Assembly: GCF_025995235.1 (NCBI RefSeq)
Contig: NZ_BAPT01000056.1
Location: forward strand, 62,001 to 126,000
DNA length: 64,000 bases
Direction: 5' to 3'
DNA from: Ameyamaea chiangmaiensis
GTDB lineage: Bacteria; Pseudomonadota; Alphaproteobacteria; Acetobacterales; Acetobacteraceae
How positions within the stretch are numbered: position 1 is the first letter of the stretch; every line of letters starts with the position of its first letter. Below the pieces are notes generated by a model. That model searched no databases, was not told where the DNA came from, and saw nothing but the letters and a program-made list of their open reading frames with translations. The translations under genes and the position numbers were made by a program. Shown in pieces: positions 51,649-60,836 of the stretch.

Positions 51649-52716
51649 ATGTCGTTTGCCCGAAGACGATTTCTGAGCGGCAGCGCCGCGCTTGCGGGCA
51701 CGCTGCTCGGCCGCACCCGCGCGCATGCCCAGGCCGCATGGACGGTGCTGGGCACGCCTGTGGACTCGGTGGCGTGGTTGCGTGATGTGCGGCGCGTGAT
51801 CATCGACACCGATCCAGGCACCGACGATCTTCTGGCGATCATGATGATGCTGGGGGCACGCACCATCGTGACAGAGGCGGTGACCGTCACGCCGGGCAAT
51901 ATCGGGTACGATCAGGAGGTGCGGAACGCGCTGTGGCTGGCGCAGACGCTGACGGACGGTCGGGTGCCCGTCTATCGCGGTATCGATCATCCGTTGATGA
52001 ACCGCCCCTATCCGGTGGCGGGGTTTATCCACGGGCGTTACGGCTTTGGCGATATGGTCGTGCCGGAGGTGGCGCTGCGGCCCGGGCCGGAACACGCGGC
52101 GACGGCGATCGTACGGATCGTCTCGGCGCACCCGGGGGAGGTCGTGCTGCTGGCGTTGGGCGGTCTGTCCAACATCGCGCTGGCGCTGCTGCTTGACCCG
52201 TCGATCGCCCGCAAGGCCCGGGGCATCGTGATGGTCGGCGGCCGGTATGAGGGAATCGGCACGCCGGTCAGTTTCAACGCCATGGTCGATCCGGAGGCCG
52301 CCGATATCGTGCTGCGTTCGGGCCTGCCGATCGTGATGACCGGCGATCTGGGGCGGACCGTAATGCTGACCCAGGCCGATTTTGACCATATTCGCGGATT
52401 CAACACCGACAAGAGCCGTATTTTCCTGGAGTCCAATGCCGGTCGACTCGCGTTCGAGACGACGAAGCGTCACAAGCCCGGCGCGACCTATGCCGACCCG
52501 TTCGCGGCCTCCCTCGTGCTTGCCCCAGCGGTGGCGCAGGCATTTGAAGCCGTGCACATGACGGTCGAACTCAGCGGCACCGAAACCCGTGGCGCGTACG
52601 TGTTCGGTGGCACGCATATCTACACCGGCGACGCGCTGCCGCCCAACGTGGTCGTCTGTACCCGGGCATCGGCCGACATGTTTCGCGACACGGTTTTCAA
52701 GGCGTTGCAGTCCTGA
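51649..52716 (+). CDS. Tat-exported nucleoside hydrolase (IunH family)
   Basis: Hydrolyses N-glycosidic bonds of nucleosides to free base and ribose; 355 residues from ATG 51649 with GAGGAG 6 nt upstream. A twin-arginine signal (MSFARRRFLSGSAALAGTLL) precedes the mature enzyme. The Ca-binding motif is DTDPGTDD, where IunH usually has DTDPGxDD. The second metal Asp and the FNAMVDPEA segment are present. Most family members are cytoplasmic, so export is notable. The stop overlaps the next start (TGATG). Confidence 0.88.
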   Translation: MSFARRRFLSGSAALAGTLLGRTRAHAQAAWTVLGTPVDSVAWLRDVRRVIIDTDPGTDDLLAIMMMLGARTIVTEAVTVTPGNIGYDQEVRNALWLAQTLTDGRVPVYRGIDHPLMNRPYPVAGFIHGRYGFGDMVVPEVALRPGPEHAATAIVRIVSAHPGEVVLLALGGLSNIALALLLDPSIARKARGIVMVGGRYEGIGTPVSFNAMVDPEAADIVLRSGLPIVMTGDLGRTVMLTQADFDHIRGFNTDKSRIFLESNAGRLAFETTKRHKPGATYADPFAASLVLAPAVAQAFEAVHMTVELSGTETRGAYVFGGTHIYTGDALPPNVVVCTRASADMFRDTVFKALQS

Positions 52717-54140
52717 TGCGGGCCTGTGTCCGGGCCGTGATCGCCACCCTGCTCGCGGTGGTGCCGCTGCGGGCACAGGCGGCGTGCCACGTGACGCGCG
52801 GTGGGGCGGAGACCCTGATCCGGGCGACCATTCTTCTGCCCGACCGCACGCTCGATCCGGGTGAGGTGCGGGTCGACGCGCGGGGACGCATCGCCTGTGT
52901 CGGGGCACGGTGCGCGGCCTCGCCGGCCGCCACGCGAATTACGTGCGACGACGCCGTGCTGTCCCCGGGTTTTATCAATACGCACGACCATCTGGACTTC
53001 GACGACACGCCGCCGCGCCCCGATCATGGCGAGCGGTTTGCGCACCGGCACGAATGGCGCAAGGGTCTGGACGGGCACAGGGCGCTGGCGGATTTCACAC
53101 CCAACCGGAACCCGCTGTCGCTGAGCTGGACGGAGCTGCGGTTTCTGTTGGGCGGTACCACCGCGACCGTGGGCGAGCGCATGGCGCCCGGCCTGCTGCG
53201 CAATCTCGATTTTGCCGAGGGTCTGGAAGGACTTTCGATCACCCCTGTCACGTATGACATTTTTCCGCTCGACGACTCTGCGGGCATCATGCGCACGCGG
53301 GATTGCAATTACGGTCCGCACCCTGCCACGCGCGCCAGTGTCGCCCGGGGTGGCGCGTTTCTCGCCCATGTCGCCGAAGGGCGCGACGAGGCCGCGCGCA
53401 ACGAATTTCGCTGCGAGAGTTCGACGTCCTACGACACGAGTCCGCAACCCGGCGGGGGCGGCACCAGTCACGACTGGCTGATGCCGCAGGCGACGCTGAT
53501 CCACGCCGTCGCGCTGACACCGGCCGATCTGGATCGTGTCGCCGCGCGCGGCGCGCGGCTGGTCTGGTCGCCGCGCAGCAACCTGTCGCTGTATGGAACG
53601 ACGATGGACGTTCTGGGCGCGCGTGCGCGCGGTATTCCCGTGGCACTGGGATCGGACTGGCTGCCGTCGGGTTCGATGAACCTCAATCGGGAACTGTCCT
53701 GTGCGCGTCAGTATGATCACGATCACCTGCATGATGCGATCGATGACACATCGTTGTGGCGCATGGTCACGTCCGACGCCGCCCGCGTCGCGGGCGCGGA
53801 GCACGAGATCGGCAGCATTGCGCCCGGCCTGCAGGCTGATCTGGTGCTGTTCGACGATCCGCATCATGCGGGCGTGCATACGGTGGTGCGGGCCGGCCCA
53901 CAGGACATGCTTCTGGTCATGCGCGGCGGCCGGGTGGTGCTGGGGCGGGCGGCCCTGATCGCCGCGCTGTCGGACCGGTGCGAGCGTTTCGACGCCGCGA
54001 CGCAGACGTATGCGCTCTGCCCCGAGGCGGGACAGGCGACGATCGCCGCGATGCAGGCCTATGCCGCCGGTCACGCGCTTTATCCGCTGGCCTTCGACGC
54101 AGCGCCCCCGAACGAGCCCGCCTGCCGGACGACGCCGTAA
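52716..54140 (+). CDS. Exported amidohydrolase (deaminase-like)
   Basis: Metal-dependent hydrolase of the amidohydrolase superfamily; 474 residues. A Sec signal peptide ends about AQA (residues 20-23). Metal ligands are seen as His90/His92 (INTHDHLDF), a His in AHVAEG, a His in LIHAVALT and an Asp in GSDWLP, the arrangement of cytosine/guanine/adenosine-type deaminases. Its ATG overlaps the nucleoside hydrolase stop by one base. The pair suggests periplasmic cleavage of nucleosides and then of the released base; the exact substrate is inferred. Confidence 0.85.
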   Translation: MRACVRAVIATLLAVVPLRAQAACHVTRGGAETLIRATILLPDRTLDPGEVRVDARGRIACVGARCAASPAATRITCDDAVLSPGFINTHDHLDFDDTPPRPDHGERFAHRHEWRKGLDGHRALADFTPNRNPLSLSWTELRFLLGGTTATVGERMAPGLLRNLDFAEGLEGLSITPVTYDIFPLDDSAGIMRTRDCNYGPHPATRASVARGGAFLAHVAEGRDEAARNEFRCESSTSYDTSPQPGGGGTSHDWLMPQATLIHAVALTPADLDRVAARGARLVWSPRSNLSLYGTTMDVLGARARGIPVALGSDWLPSGSMNLNRELSCARQYDHDHLHDAIDDTSLWRMVTSDAARVAGAEHEIGSIAPGLQADLVLFDDPHHAGVHTVVRAGPQDMLLVMRGGRVVLGRAALIAALSDRCERFDAATQTYALCPEAGQATIAAMQAYAAGHALYPLAFDAAPPNEPACRTTP

Positions 54141-54219
54141 GCGCGGCCGAAACTGATCGGGTCGCGCGGGGTTATGGCCTCTGAACGCCGCCTATCGTCC
54201 AGGAAAGTCATCGAGCCTT

Positions 54220-55011
54220 ATGCGTGCACATACCATCCTGATCACCGGCGCGGCGTCGGGGATCGGTCGCGGGCTTGCGGGCCGACTGTCGCGCCACGGG
54301 CGCAGCCTCCATCTGATGGACCGGGACGCGGCGGGGCTGGCCGAAACCGCGCGCGCCTGTGTCCGGCACGGTGCGACTGTTGACACGCGTGTTCAGGACG
54401 TGCGCGACGCGGACGCGCTGCGCGACTGGATCGCGGAGTGTGGCCCGATCGACCTGGCCTTCGTCTGCGCGGGCGTCACCGGCGGCATCCCGGCATCGGA
54501 CCGGCGCGAATCCGACGCGCAGGTGCGGACCATCCTGTCGATCAACGTCGACGGTGTGCTCAACACGCTCCTGCCGCTGCTCGACGTCATGCGGGGGCAG
54601 GCGGTGTTCGACGGCGTGCGCGGGCGGATCTGCGTGATGTCGTCGGTGGCCGGCCTGGTGTCCTATCCCGGCACGCCGGCCTATTGCGCCTCCAAGGCGG
54701 CGGTGGACCGGTTCGTGGTAGCAAGTGCCGCGATGGCGCGTCGGGACGGGATTGTTCTGAACAGCGTGTGCTGCGGTTTCGTAAAGACGCCGATGGTGGC
54801 GGCGAACGCCTTCGCCATGCCCGGCCTGTGCCCGGTCGAGACGGCCGTGACGCGTATCCTGCGTGGGGTTGCGCGCGGACAGCGGCGCACCGTGTTCCCA
54901 TGGTGGCTGGTCGCGGGGTCGCGGCTGCTGGACCTGCTGCCGCCCCGGGTCGCGGAGATGTATTATCTCAACCAGCCGACGGGTGCCGCCGGGACCATGC
55001 CGACCTGGTGA
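54220..55011 (+). CDS. Short-chain dehydrogenase/reductase (SDR)
   Basis: A 263-residue classical SDR with cofactor loop TGAASGIGRG (9-18), the CAGVTGG equivalent of NNAG near 85, a catalytic Ser in MSSVAG, and Tyr-x3-Lys in AYCASKAA. Asp at the end of beta-2 (HLMDRD) suggests NAD preference. Substrate unknown. It stands alone, 79 nt after the amidohydrolase; there is no strong ribosome-binding site. Confidence 0.88.
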   Translation: MRAHTILITGAASGIGRGLAGRLSRHGRSLHLMDRDAAGLAETARACVRHGATVDTRVQDVRDADALRDWIAECGPIDLAFVCAGVTGGIPASDRRESDAQVRTILSINVDGVLNTLLPLLDVMRGQAVFDGVRGRICVMSSVAGLVSYPGTPAYCASKAAVDRFVVASAAMARRDGIVLNSVCCGFVKTPMVAANAFAMPGLCPVETAVTRILRGVARGQRRTVFPWWLVAGSRLLDLLPPRVAEMYYLNQPTGAAGTMPTW

Positions 55012-55110
55012 GGTCGGCCGCTGCGGTGCCCGGTCCGTGCGGCGGAAAAGCCCTTGCCGACAGGCGCGTCTGGGACAGTATGGTGCCTGATCTGGCAAAA
55101 GGGGCCGACC

Positions 55111-55620
55111 ATGCATGTGCGCGACGCCGGGGTGGGCGATCTTGCGACGATCCTCGCGATCTACAACGACGCCGTTCGTGGCTCGACTGCCGTGTTTTCC
55201 GATCAGGAAACGACGCTGGCTGCCCGCGCGGCGTGGCTTGCCGAGCGTCAGGGGCGCGGTTTTCCGGTTCTGGTCGCCGAACGGGACGGCGCTGTTCTCG
55301 GCTTTGCCACGTTCGGTGATTTCCGTGCGTGGCCCGGCTATCGGCATACGGTCGAACACTCGGTCTATGTTCAGGACCATGCGCGGGGCGCGGGCGTGGG
55401 ACAGGCGTTGATGCACGGCCTGATCGAGCGCGCGCAGGCGCAGGGGCATCATGTGATGGTGGCGGGCATCGAGGCGTCGAACGCGCCGTCGATCCGGCTG
55501 CACGAACGGCTGGGGTTCGAACGCGCCGGTCTCCTGCGGGAGGTGGGTACGAAATTCGGCTGCTGGCTGGATCTGGTGTTTATGCAGAAGGTTCTGGCGC
55601 CGGGTCGAGCGCCTGAATGA
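55111..55620 (+). CDS. GNAT N-acetyltransferase, phosphinothricin/MddA-like
   Basis: A 169-residue acetyltransferase with acetyl-CoA-binding motif A (VQDHARGAGVGQALMHGL, near 90-107) and the C-terminal ASNAPSIRLHERLGFERAG. The N-terminal IYNDAVRGSTAVFSDQE matches the phosphinothricin/methionine-sulfone acetyltransferase (Pat/MddA) group. Start chosen at ATG 55111 (MHVRDAG). The 3' end overlaps the convergent mntR gene by 41 bp. Confidence 0.85.
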   Translation: MHVRDAGVGDLATILAIYNDAVRGSTAVFSDQETTLAARAAWLAERQGRGFPVLVAERDGAVLGFATFGDFRAWPGYRHTVEHSVYVQDHARGAGVGQALMHGLIERAQAQGHHVMVAGIEASNAPSIRLHERLGFERAGLLREVGTKFGCWLDLVFMQKVLAPGRAPE

Positions 55621-56080
55621 ACGCCTCCAGCCCGCCGTCAAGGGTGCGTCGGAAGGCCGCCAGCGTTTCCCGCCCGACATAATGCTCGATGCCCTCGGCG
55701 TCGATGCGTGCCTGCTCCGCGCTGATGCCGAGCGCGCGGAGAAAGTCCTCCACCACGCGATGGCGGGTCTGGGCGTCGCGCGCCATCCGCTCGCCCGCGT
55801 CGGTCAGAAAGATGCCGCGATAGGGTTTGCGCTGCACCAGTCCGTCCTGCGCCAGACGGCCGAGCATCTTCGCCACGGTCGGCTGCGACACGCCCAGCCG
55901 GGAGGCGATATCGACCTGCCGGGCTTCACGCCCCTCGGCCAGCAGATCGGCGATCAGCTCCACATAGTCCTCGACCAGCACGTTCCGCCGTGCCGCGCGG
56001 TTGGCGCGGAACCCTTCGGACTGTGTCTCCACGTCGGGCATCGACGCGGCGCGGCTGCGGGATCGTCTGGGTTGCTCCAT
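55580..56080 (-). CDS. mntR: Manganese-responsive regulator MntR
   Basis: DtxR-family repressor, 166 residues. It has an N-terminal winged helix (EDYVELIADLLAEGREARQV, DIASRLGVSQPTVAKMLGRL) and a C-terminal dimerisation domain with the metal-site EGIEHYVG. It probably controls manganese transport in response to Mn. The first 30 residues are polar and not conserved; ATG 56041 is an alternative start. It is convergent with and overlaps the GNAT gene. No Mn transporter gene is nearby. Confidence 0.9.
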   Translation of the reverse strand: MEQPRRSRSRAASMPDVETQSEGFRANRAARRNVLVEDYVELIADLLAEGREARQVDIASRLGVSQPTVAKMLGRLAQDGLVQRKPYRGIFLTDAGERMARDAQTRHRVVEDFLRALGISAEQARIDAEGIEHYVGRETLAAFRRTLDGGLEAFIQALDPAPEPSA

Positions 56081-56217
56081 GCTCTGTCGTGTCTCCGTCC
56101 GTTGTCTTTATGCCCGGAGGAATAACGTATGCCCGACGTTTCATCCAGTGGCGGGCGGCCTTGCCCGGCGCCCGGCACGCGGCCTAGGGTGCCGCGATCA
56201 CGTCAGGGAGAGCGCTC

Positions 56218-56865
56218 ATGGACAGGACGCTGTTCGTTTACCGACACTGCCCGTTTTGCATCAAGGCGTGGATGATCTTCGGCCTGAAGAAGCTGCCGGT
56301 GACGGTGGTCACGCTGCTGAACGACGACGAGGCCACGCCGATCGGCATGATCGGGCGCAAGGTCGTGCCCATCCTGGAGGAAGACGGCCGCTTCATGGGG
56401 GAGAGCATGGACATCGTCCGGCATGTCGATGCGCTGGACGCGCCGGTGCTGACCGGTGCGGTCAATCCGGCCGTGGCCGCGTGGATCGCGGGCGTCAGTG
56501 GCGTGCTGTATCGTCAGGCTCTGCCCCGGATCGCGATGGCGCCGCTGCCCGAATTCGCCACGACCGGCGCGCGCGCCTATTTCACACGCAACAAGGAATC
56601 GCACGACCTCCCTTTCGGCGCTGTTCTGGCGGGGGACGCCGAGGCGCTCGCGGTCCTGCAGGCTGCACTCGACGCGCTGGAGCCCCTGATACAGGACCCG
56701 GCCGCCGTGAACGGCGATTTGTCGACCGACGATATCCATCTGTTCGCCGCGCTGCACAGCCTGTCGATCGTCGCGGGTTTGACCTATCCCGCAACGGTGG
56801 AGGCATACCGACGCACCATGGCGCGGCGCTGCGGGGTGGCGTTGATGGACACGTTGGCGGCCTGA
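56218..56865 (+). CDS. grxB: Glutaredoxin 2
   Basis: GST-fold glutaredoxin, 215 residues, the length of E. coli GrxB. The active site is CPFC near residues 11-14 (YRHCPFCIKAWM), with a cis-Pro in KVVPIL and GESMDIV for glutathione binding. The helical C-terminal domain is complete. GGGAGAG precedes the ATG. The next gene begins 4 nt after the stop, so the two are probably co-transcribed. Confidence 0.93.
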   Translation: MDRTLFVYRHCPFCIKAWMIFGLKKLPVTVVTLLNDDEATPIGMIGRKVVPILEEDGRFMGESMDIVRHVDALDAPVLTGAVNPAVAAWIAGVSGVLYRQALPRIAMAPLPEFATTGARAYFTRNKESHDLPFGAVLAGDAEALAVLQAALDALEPLIQDPAAVNGDLSTDDIHLFAALHSLSIVAGLTYPATVEAYRRTMARRCGVALMDTLAA

Positions 56866-56869
56866 GGGT

Positions 56870-58123
56870 GTGAACACGCGGCGGTCCGGGCGGTTGGCAG
56901 GGCGCGCGGTGGCGTGGCTGCTCGGCATGATGGCGTTTGCCGCGACGGTGCCGCGCCACGCGCACGCCGCATCGTCGGTCGGGGTGTCGTGGTGGGACGC
57001 CGTTACCGTCGGCGCGCAGATCGAAGGCGGGATCAGCGCCAATCCGGCCCGGCCCGCCAATGGCGTAAATTTCGGTGCGCTGTTCGGGGATCGCGCCAAC
57101 CAGCCGCAGCTCGACCAGATCACCGTGACGGTGGCGCGCCCCATCGACGAGACGCGGGCGGCTTATCAGGTCGGCTTTCTGCTGCGTGGCTTGTACGGCG
57201 CGGACGGACGCTACTTCAATATCGCGGGGGTGTCCGATCATGCGCTGACCGGCCGGTATCAGGTGGTACCGGTGCAGGCCCACATAGACCTGCATCTGCC
57301 GTGGCTGAGCGCCCATGGTCTGGACGTGCAGACGGGCATACTGGCGGCCCCGATGGGCATCGAGACGCTCGATCCCGCCACGCGCCCCTTCTACACCCTT
57401 GCCTACACGACCGAGTTCTCGACACCCTTCGAACATGTCGGCACGATGGCGCAGTGGCATCTGGACGACGGTCTGGACGTGCTGTTCGGCGTCGACACCG
57501 GCAATCAGGTCTCGTTCGGGGGCGGCGATAACAACCGCGCCGCGGCGGGCTATTTCGGTCTGGGCGCGCCGTCGCTGGCCGGGGGGCGGCTGGCGGTCGT
57601 CTATCTGGGGCGGGTGGGGCCGGAGGACGCCGTGCGCGCCCTGGGCTCTTCCGCCAATCACGCCCAGCGTTTCTGGAACGATCTGAACCTGACCTGGCAT
57701 GCGACCGACCGCCTGATCCTGACCGGGGAGTTCAACGTCCTGCATGACGAGGGGCTGAGGGCCGACACCGTCAGTGTCGTAAGCTTCGCCAGCTACAGCC
57801 TGACACCGACGCTCAGCCTGAATTATCGTGGCGAGATCTTTCGCGACAGCACCGGCCTGATCGTGACCGGGTTCCTGTCGGACGACGCCTATATGCGCGC
57901 CGTTCGCGGCCTGCCCGCCGACACCCAGAACGCGCCGGCCACGACCTATGGCGCGCTGACCCTCGGGGTGGATTGGCATCCGGCGGTCAGACACGGCGTC
58001 CAGCACTTCAGGCTGCGGCCCGAAATCCGCTTCGATCGGTCGCTAAACGGAACGCGGCCGTTTAATGACCTGCGCGATACGGGCATGTTCACCTTCGGGC
58101 TGGACGCGATCGTCGGGTTCTGA
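56870..58123 (+). CDS. Outer-membrane beta-barrel protein, porin-like (GTG start)
   Basis: A 417-residue protein with a signal peptide to about residue 33 (HAHAASS), then a barrel: alternating strands, a tyrosine/phenylalanine-rich C-terminus and terminal Phe (IVGF) as in outer-membrane proteins. It resembles the BBP2/DUF1597-like barrels seen in Acetobacteraceae. The start is GTG 56870, 4 nt after grxB with GAGGG (56864-56868) just before it. Function unknown. Confidence 0.8.
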   Translation: MNTRRSGRLAGRAVAWLLGMMAFAATVPRHAHAASSVGVSWWDAVTVGAQIEGGISANPARPANGVNFGALFGDRANQPQLDQITVTVARPIDETRAAYQVGFLLRGLYGADGRYFNIAGVSDHALTGRYQVVPVQAHIDLHLPWLSAHGLDVQTGILAAPMGIETLDPATRPFYTLAYTTEFSTPFEHVGTMAQWHLDDGLDVLFGVDTGNQVSFGGGDNNRAAAGYFGLGAPSLAGGRLAVVYLGRVGPEDAVRALGSSANHAQRFWNDLNLTWHATDRLILTGEFNVLHDEGLRADTVSVVSFASYSLTPTLSLNYRGEIFRDSTGLIVTGFLSDDAYMRAVRGLPADTQNAPATTYGALTLGVDWHPAVRHGVQHFRLRPEIRFDRSLNGTRPFNDLRDTGMFTFGLDAIVGF

Positions 58124-58172
58124 CGCGTGACGATCGGTGGGGGGCGGGCGCATCGTGCTGTGCGCCCGGGCC

Positions 58173-58697
58173 TCAGCGACCTTGCAGGGCGCGCAGACAA
58201 TCCTGGGCGCGTTCCTCGTCGCGGATATCATGAAGCGACTCGACCGCGCGTATCGCCCGGAACCGCGCGGCCGGCGTCAGGTCATGGCGGCGGCATACGG
58301 CGCCCCCGCCGAACACCGTTCCGTTTTTCGGATCGAGCGTCGCGACGATGTCCCGCGTGCGAGTCGGCAGCGCATGTCGCATTGCGGCGCGAAGGGGTTC
58401 GACCTCGGCCTCCGGCACATAGGGCTGGAGAGCCGGAAGAAGCGCGATCCAGTTCTTCCACCCGGCACTGACGGCGCGTCGTAAGCGCAGCCAGCCGGCG
58501 TCCTTGTCCAGAAAGCGCGCCGTTGCCTCGGCGCCGTCGCTGTCCAGGCGCTGCGCGATCATGCGCGCGTTAAGGGGTGTCGTGGCTTCCACCGTGATGG
58601 TGGGCGCGCTGTGGGCAAAACGCAGACAGGCGGTCGCCGGCAGCAGGGCGAGGCCGAAGACCACCGCCAGTTCCAGGGTGCGTTTGTGTCGGGGCAA
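58173..58697 (-). CDS. Exported protein of unknown function (TTG start inferred)
   Basis: A 174-residue protein. Translation probably begins at the TTG at 58697 (PRHKRTLELAVVFG), with GGAG 6 nt upstream on the minus strand; a longer in-frame form to 58976 is rejected. A hydrophobic signal ends in ATAC, a possible weak lipobox. The rest is mainly helical and Arg/Ala-rich with two Cys pairs; no family recognised. Confidence 0.55.
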   Translation of the reverse strand: MPRHKRTLELAVVFGLALLPATACLRFAHSAPTITVEATTPLNARMIAQRLDSDGAEATARFLDKDAGWLRLRRAVSAGWKNWIALLPALQPYVPEAEVEPLRAAMRHALPTRTRDIVATLDPKNGTVFGGGAVCRRHDLTPAARFRAIRAVESLHDIRDEERAQDCLRALQGR

Positions 58698-58882
58698 GGG
58701 AACTCCGTATCGCGGGGCAGCGCATGGATGATCAGGGTCACGGAAAAAAAAGGCGACGCCGTGGCGTCCGTGCGACGCATGGTTGCGGCACATGACCCAG
58801 ATGCTTATAGCGGGCGACGATGAAGGGGGCGCGCTGCGCGTTACCCCGTCCAGTCCATCGCTACTCCGGGAGTTGTTGAAAC

Positions 58883-59110
58883 ATGAGCGCCATCTCAGCG
58901 TCGGAAATCGCACGCCTTCAGGTGTCACTGCGCCGGCTCCTCGGGTCTCCGGCCCTGACCGTGAAGGCGCCGCCACGCGCGGGCCTGTCCGTGGAGATCG
59001 CCGTGAATGAAGAGGTCATCGGCACGGTCCACCGCGACGAGGACGAGGGCGAGATCTCCTACGCCATCCACATCACGCTGCTCGAGGAAGATCTTCCGCC
59101 CGCGAAGTAA
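58883..59110 (+). CDS. DUF3126 family protein
   Basis: A 75-residue protein conserved in Alphaproteobacteria, function unknown. It has the family pattern ISASEIARLQVSLRRLLGSP, then a beta-rich half ending GTVHRDEDEGEISYAIHITL. GGGAG lies upstream. No operon partner is evident. Confidence 0.88.
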   Translation: MSAISASEIARLQVSLRRLLGSPALTVKAPPRAGLSVEIAVNEEVIGTVHRDEDEGEISYAIHITLLEEDLPPAK

Positions 59111-59154
59111 GGGGGCATTGCCTCCGCCCGGCCTTCCGCCGGGCGGAGCCGCCG

Positions 59155-59808
59155 TCAGGCGTGCGAAGGAGCGGCCGAGGCTTCCATGAGCGGCGTGGAC
59201 GCGGGTGCGGGCTCAACGGCCCTCGGGAATGCCACGTCGGTGACCTTCCAGTGCCAGCTCTGAATCTTCATGGTGATCCGCAGCGGGGTCTCGTGCAGGT
59301 GGCCCGGGAGGCGGATGTCGGCCTCGAACGTCGACGGCGACAGGAAGTGGGCGTGCGCATGGCGCAGCAGGGCGAAGCGGTCCGCTGACGCTACGGCACC
59401 GTCATCGGTGGTATCGGGTCCGATATCGGGCATCGTCTGGTCGACGATGGCAGGCAGGTTGACCGGCGTCACGGCCACGTCGACGGCGTTCGAGACAGCG
59501 GTGCGGGCGAAGGATGAACCGAAATCCGGCAACTCGTCGCGCGCCGGGCGCAGAATAGAGCCCAACGCCTGCTGCTTGATCGAGCCGTTGAGCGCGCGCC
59601 AGTTGATTTCATGCGACAACGTGGCGGAATCGCGGGTCTGCATCGCATGGCAGACGGACCACAATGTTGCGAACGGTGACGCAACGAACAGACTTGCGCC
59701 GCACATGACAGACAGGAGGCTGAGCTTCAGGGCGTTGCAACGCTCGCCACAGCTCATGGCTGGCACTTGATTTTTCGCAATCATCGAACTGATGTCAGAC
59801 GTGAGCAA
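59155..59808 (-). CDS. DUF2939 domain protein, membrane-anchored
   Basis: About 217 residues. One hydrophobic segment (LKLSLLSVMCGASLFVASPF) near the N-terminus is followed by the DUF2939 pattern (SVCHAMQTRDSATLSHEINW, RALNGSIKQQ). TTG 59808, with GGAGG 6 nt upstream, is the best-supported start; ATG 59784 and 59757 are alternatives. Function unknown. Confidence 0.7.
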   Translation of the reverse strand: MLTSDISSMIAKNQVPAMSCGERCNALKLSLLSVMCGASLFVASPFATLWSVCHAMQTRDSATLSHEINWRALNGSIKQQALGSILRPARDELPDFGSSFARTAVSNAVDVAVTPVNLPAIVDQTMPDIGPDTTDDGAVASADRFALLRHAHAHFLSPSTFEADIRLPGHLHETPLRITMKIQSWHWKVTDVAFPRAVEPAPASTPLMEASAAPSHA

Positions 59809-60041
59809 AATCACCCTCCATAATGTGTGGATCATAATCGCACGCAGGGCAGCCTTGCAGCGGAATCATCATGAATGTCACATATATCACGAAGTTGTGA
59901 ACTCAAGAACGGCGCCTGCGCCTCATTTCTGAGCCATTCGGGAGCCTACGCGGGCCGCGCCGGATGGTTCAGCCCCCTCTCCAACCCTTTTTTCCCTTCG
60001 GACGGCTTGGCGGCCGTCCGCCGCGCGACGGGAGTGCGCTG

Positions 60042-60836
60042 ATGCTTGACTTCACCGAGGACGAGATCCAGCGCTACGCGCGCCATATCCTGCTGCCGGA
60101 GGTCGGGGCCGAGGGGCAGGCGCGCCTGCGCGACGCGCGCGTCCTGATCGTGGGCGCGGGCGGTCTGGGCTCACCCGTGGCGCTCTATCTCGCCGCGGCG
60201 GGCGTCGGGCATATCGGGCTGATCGATGACGACCGGCTGGAGCTGTCAAATCTTCAGCGTCAGGTCATGCACACGACCGGGCGCGTGGGGATGCCCAAGG
60301 TCCTGTCGGCGGTGGAGGCGCTTCATGCGCTGAATCCCGGCGTGGTCGTCGAGGCGCTGGACCAGCGTCTTGATCGCGACAATGGCGAGGCGCTGATTGC
60401 CGGGTATGACCTTGTGTGTGACGGGTGCGACAATTTCGCCACGCGCTATATCGTCGCGGACGCGTGCGTGGCGACCCGGCGTACGCTGGTCTCGGCCTCC
60501 GTGCTGCGGTTCGAGGGGCAGTTATCGACCTTTCGCCCGCACAGGGGTGGCCCCTGCTACCGATGCCTGTATCCGGCGGCCCCCCCGGACGATCTGGCGC
60601 CGTCCTGCGCGCAGGCGGGTGTGTTCGGGGCCGTGACTGGCGTGATGGGCACGTTGCAGGCAACCGAGGCGTTGAAGGAACTGCTGGGCATCGGCACGTC
60701 GATGGCCGGCAGGTTGTTGTTGTGGAATGCGTTGCGGATGTCGTTCCACACCATAACCCTGCAACCCGATCCCGCTTGTCCGGTGTGCCACGGCGTAGGC
60801 GCGACGACGGCCGTTGCCGAGGGGACGCACGCGTGA
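60042..60836 (+). CDS. moeB: Molybdopterin-synthase adenylyltransferase (MoeB/ThiF family)
   Basis: E1-like enzyme that adenylates the C-terminal glycine of a sulfur-carrier protein (MoaD or ThiS); 264 residues from ATG 60042. ATP-binding GAGGLGSPVA, the catalytic-region DDDRLELSNLQRQ, and two zinc pairs (CYRC and CPVC). A rhodanese domain is absent. GGGAG precedes the start. The stop overlaps the next start (GTGA), linking it to a DsrE-like protein. Confidence 0.9.
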   Translation: MLDFTEDEIQRYARHILLPEVGAEGQARLRDARVLIVGAGGLGSPVALYLAAAGVGHIGLIDDDRLELSNLQRQVMHTTGRVGMPKVLSAVEALHALNPGVVVEALDQRLDRDNGEALIAGYDLVCDGCDNFATRYIVADACVATRRTLVSASVLRFEGQLSTFRPHRGGPCYRCLYPAAPPDDLAPSCAQAGVFGAVTGVMGTLQATEALKELLGIGTSMAGRLLLWNALRMSFHTITLQPDPACPVCHGVGATTAVAEGTHA

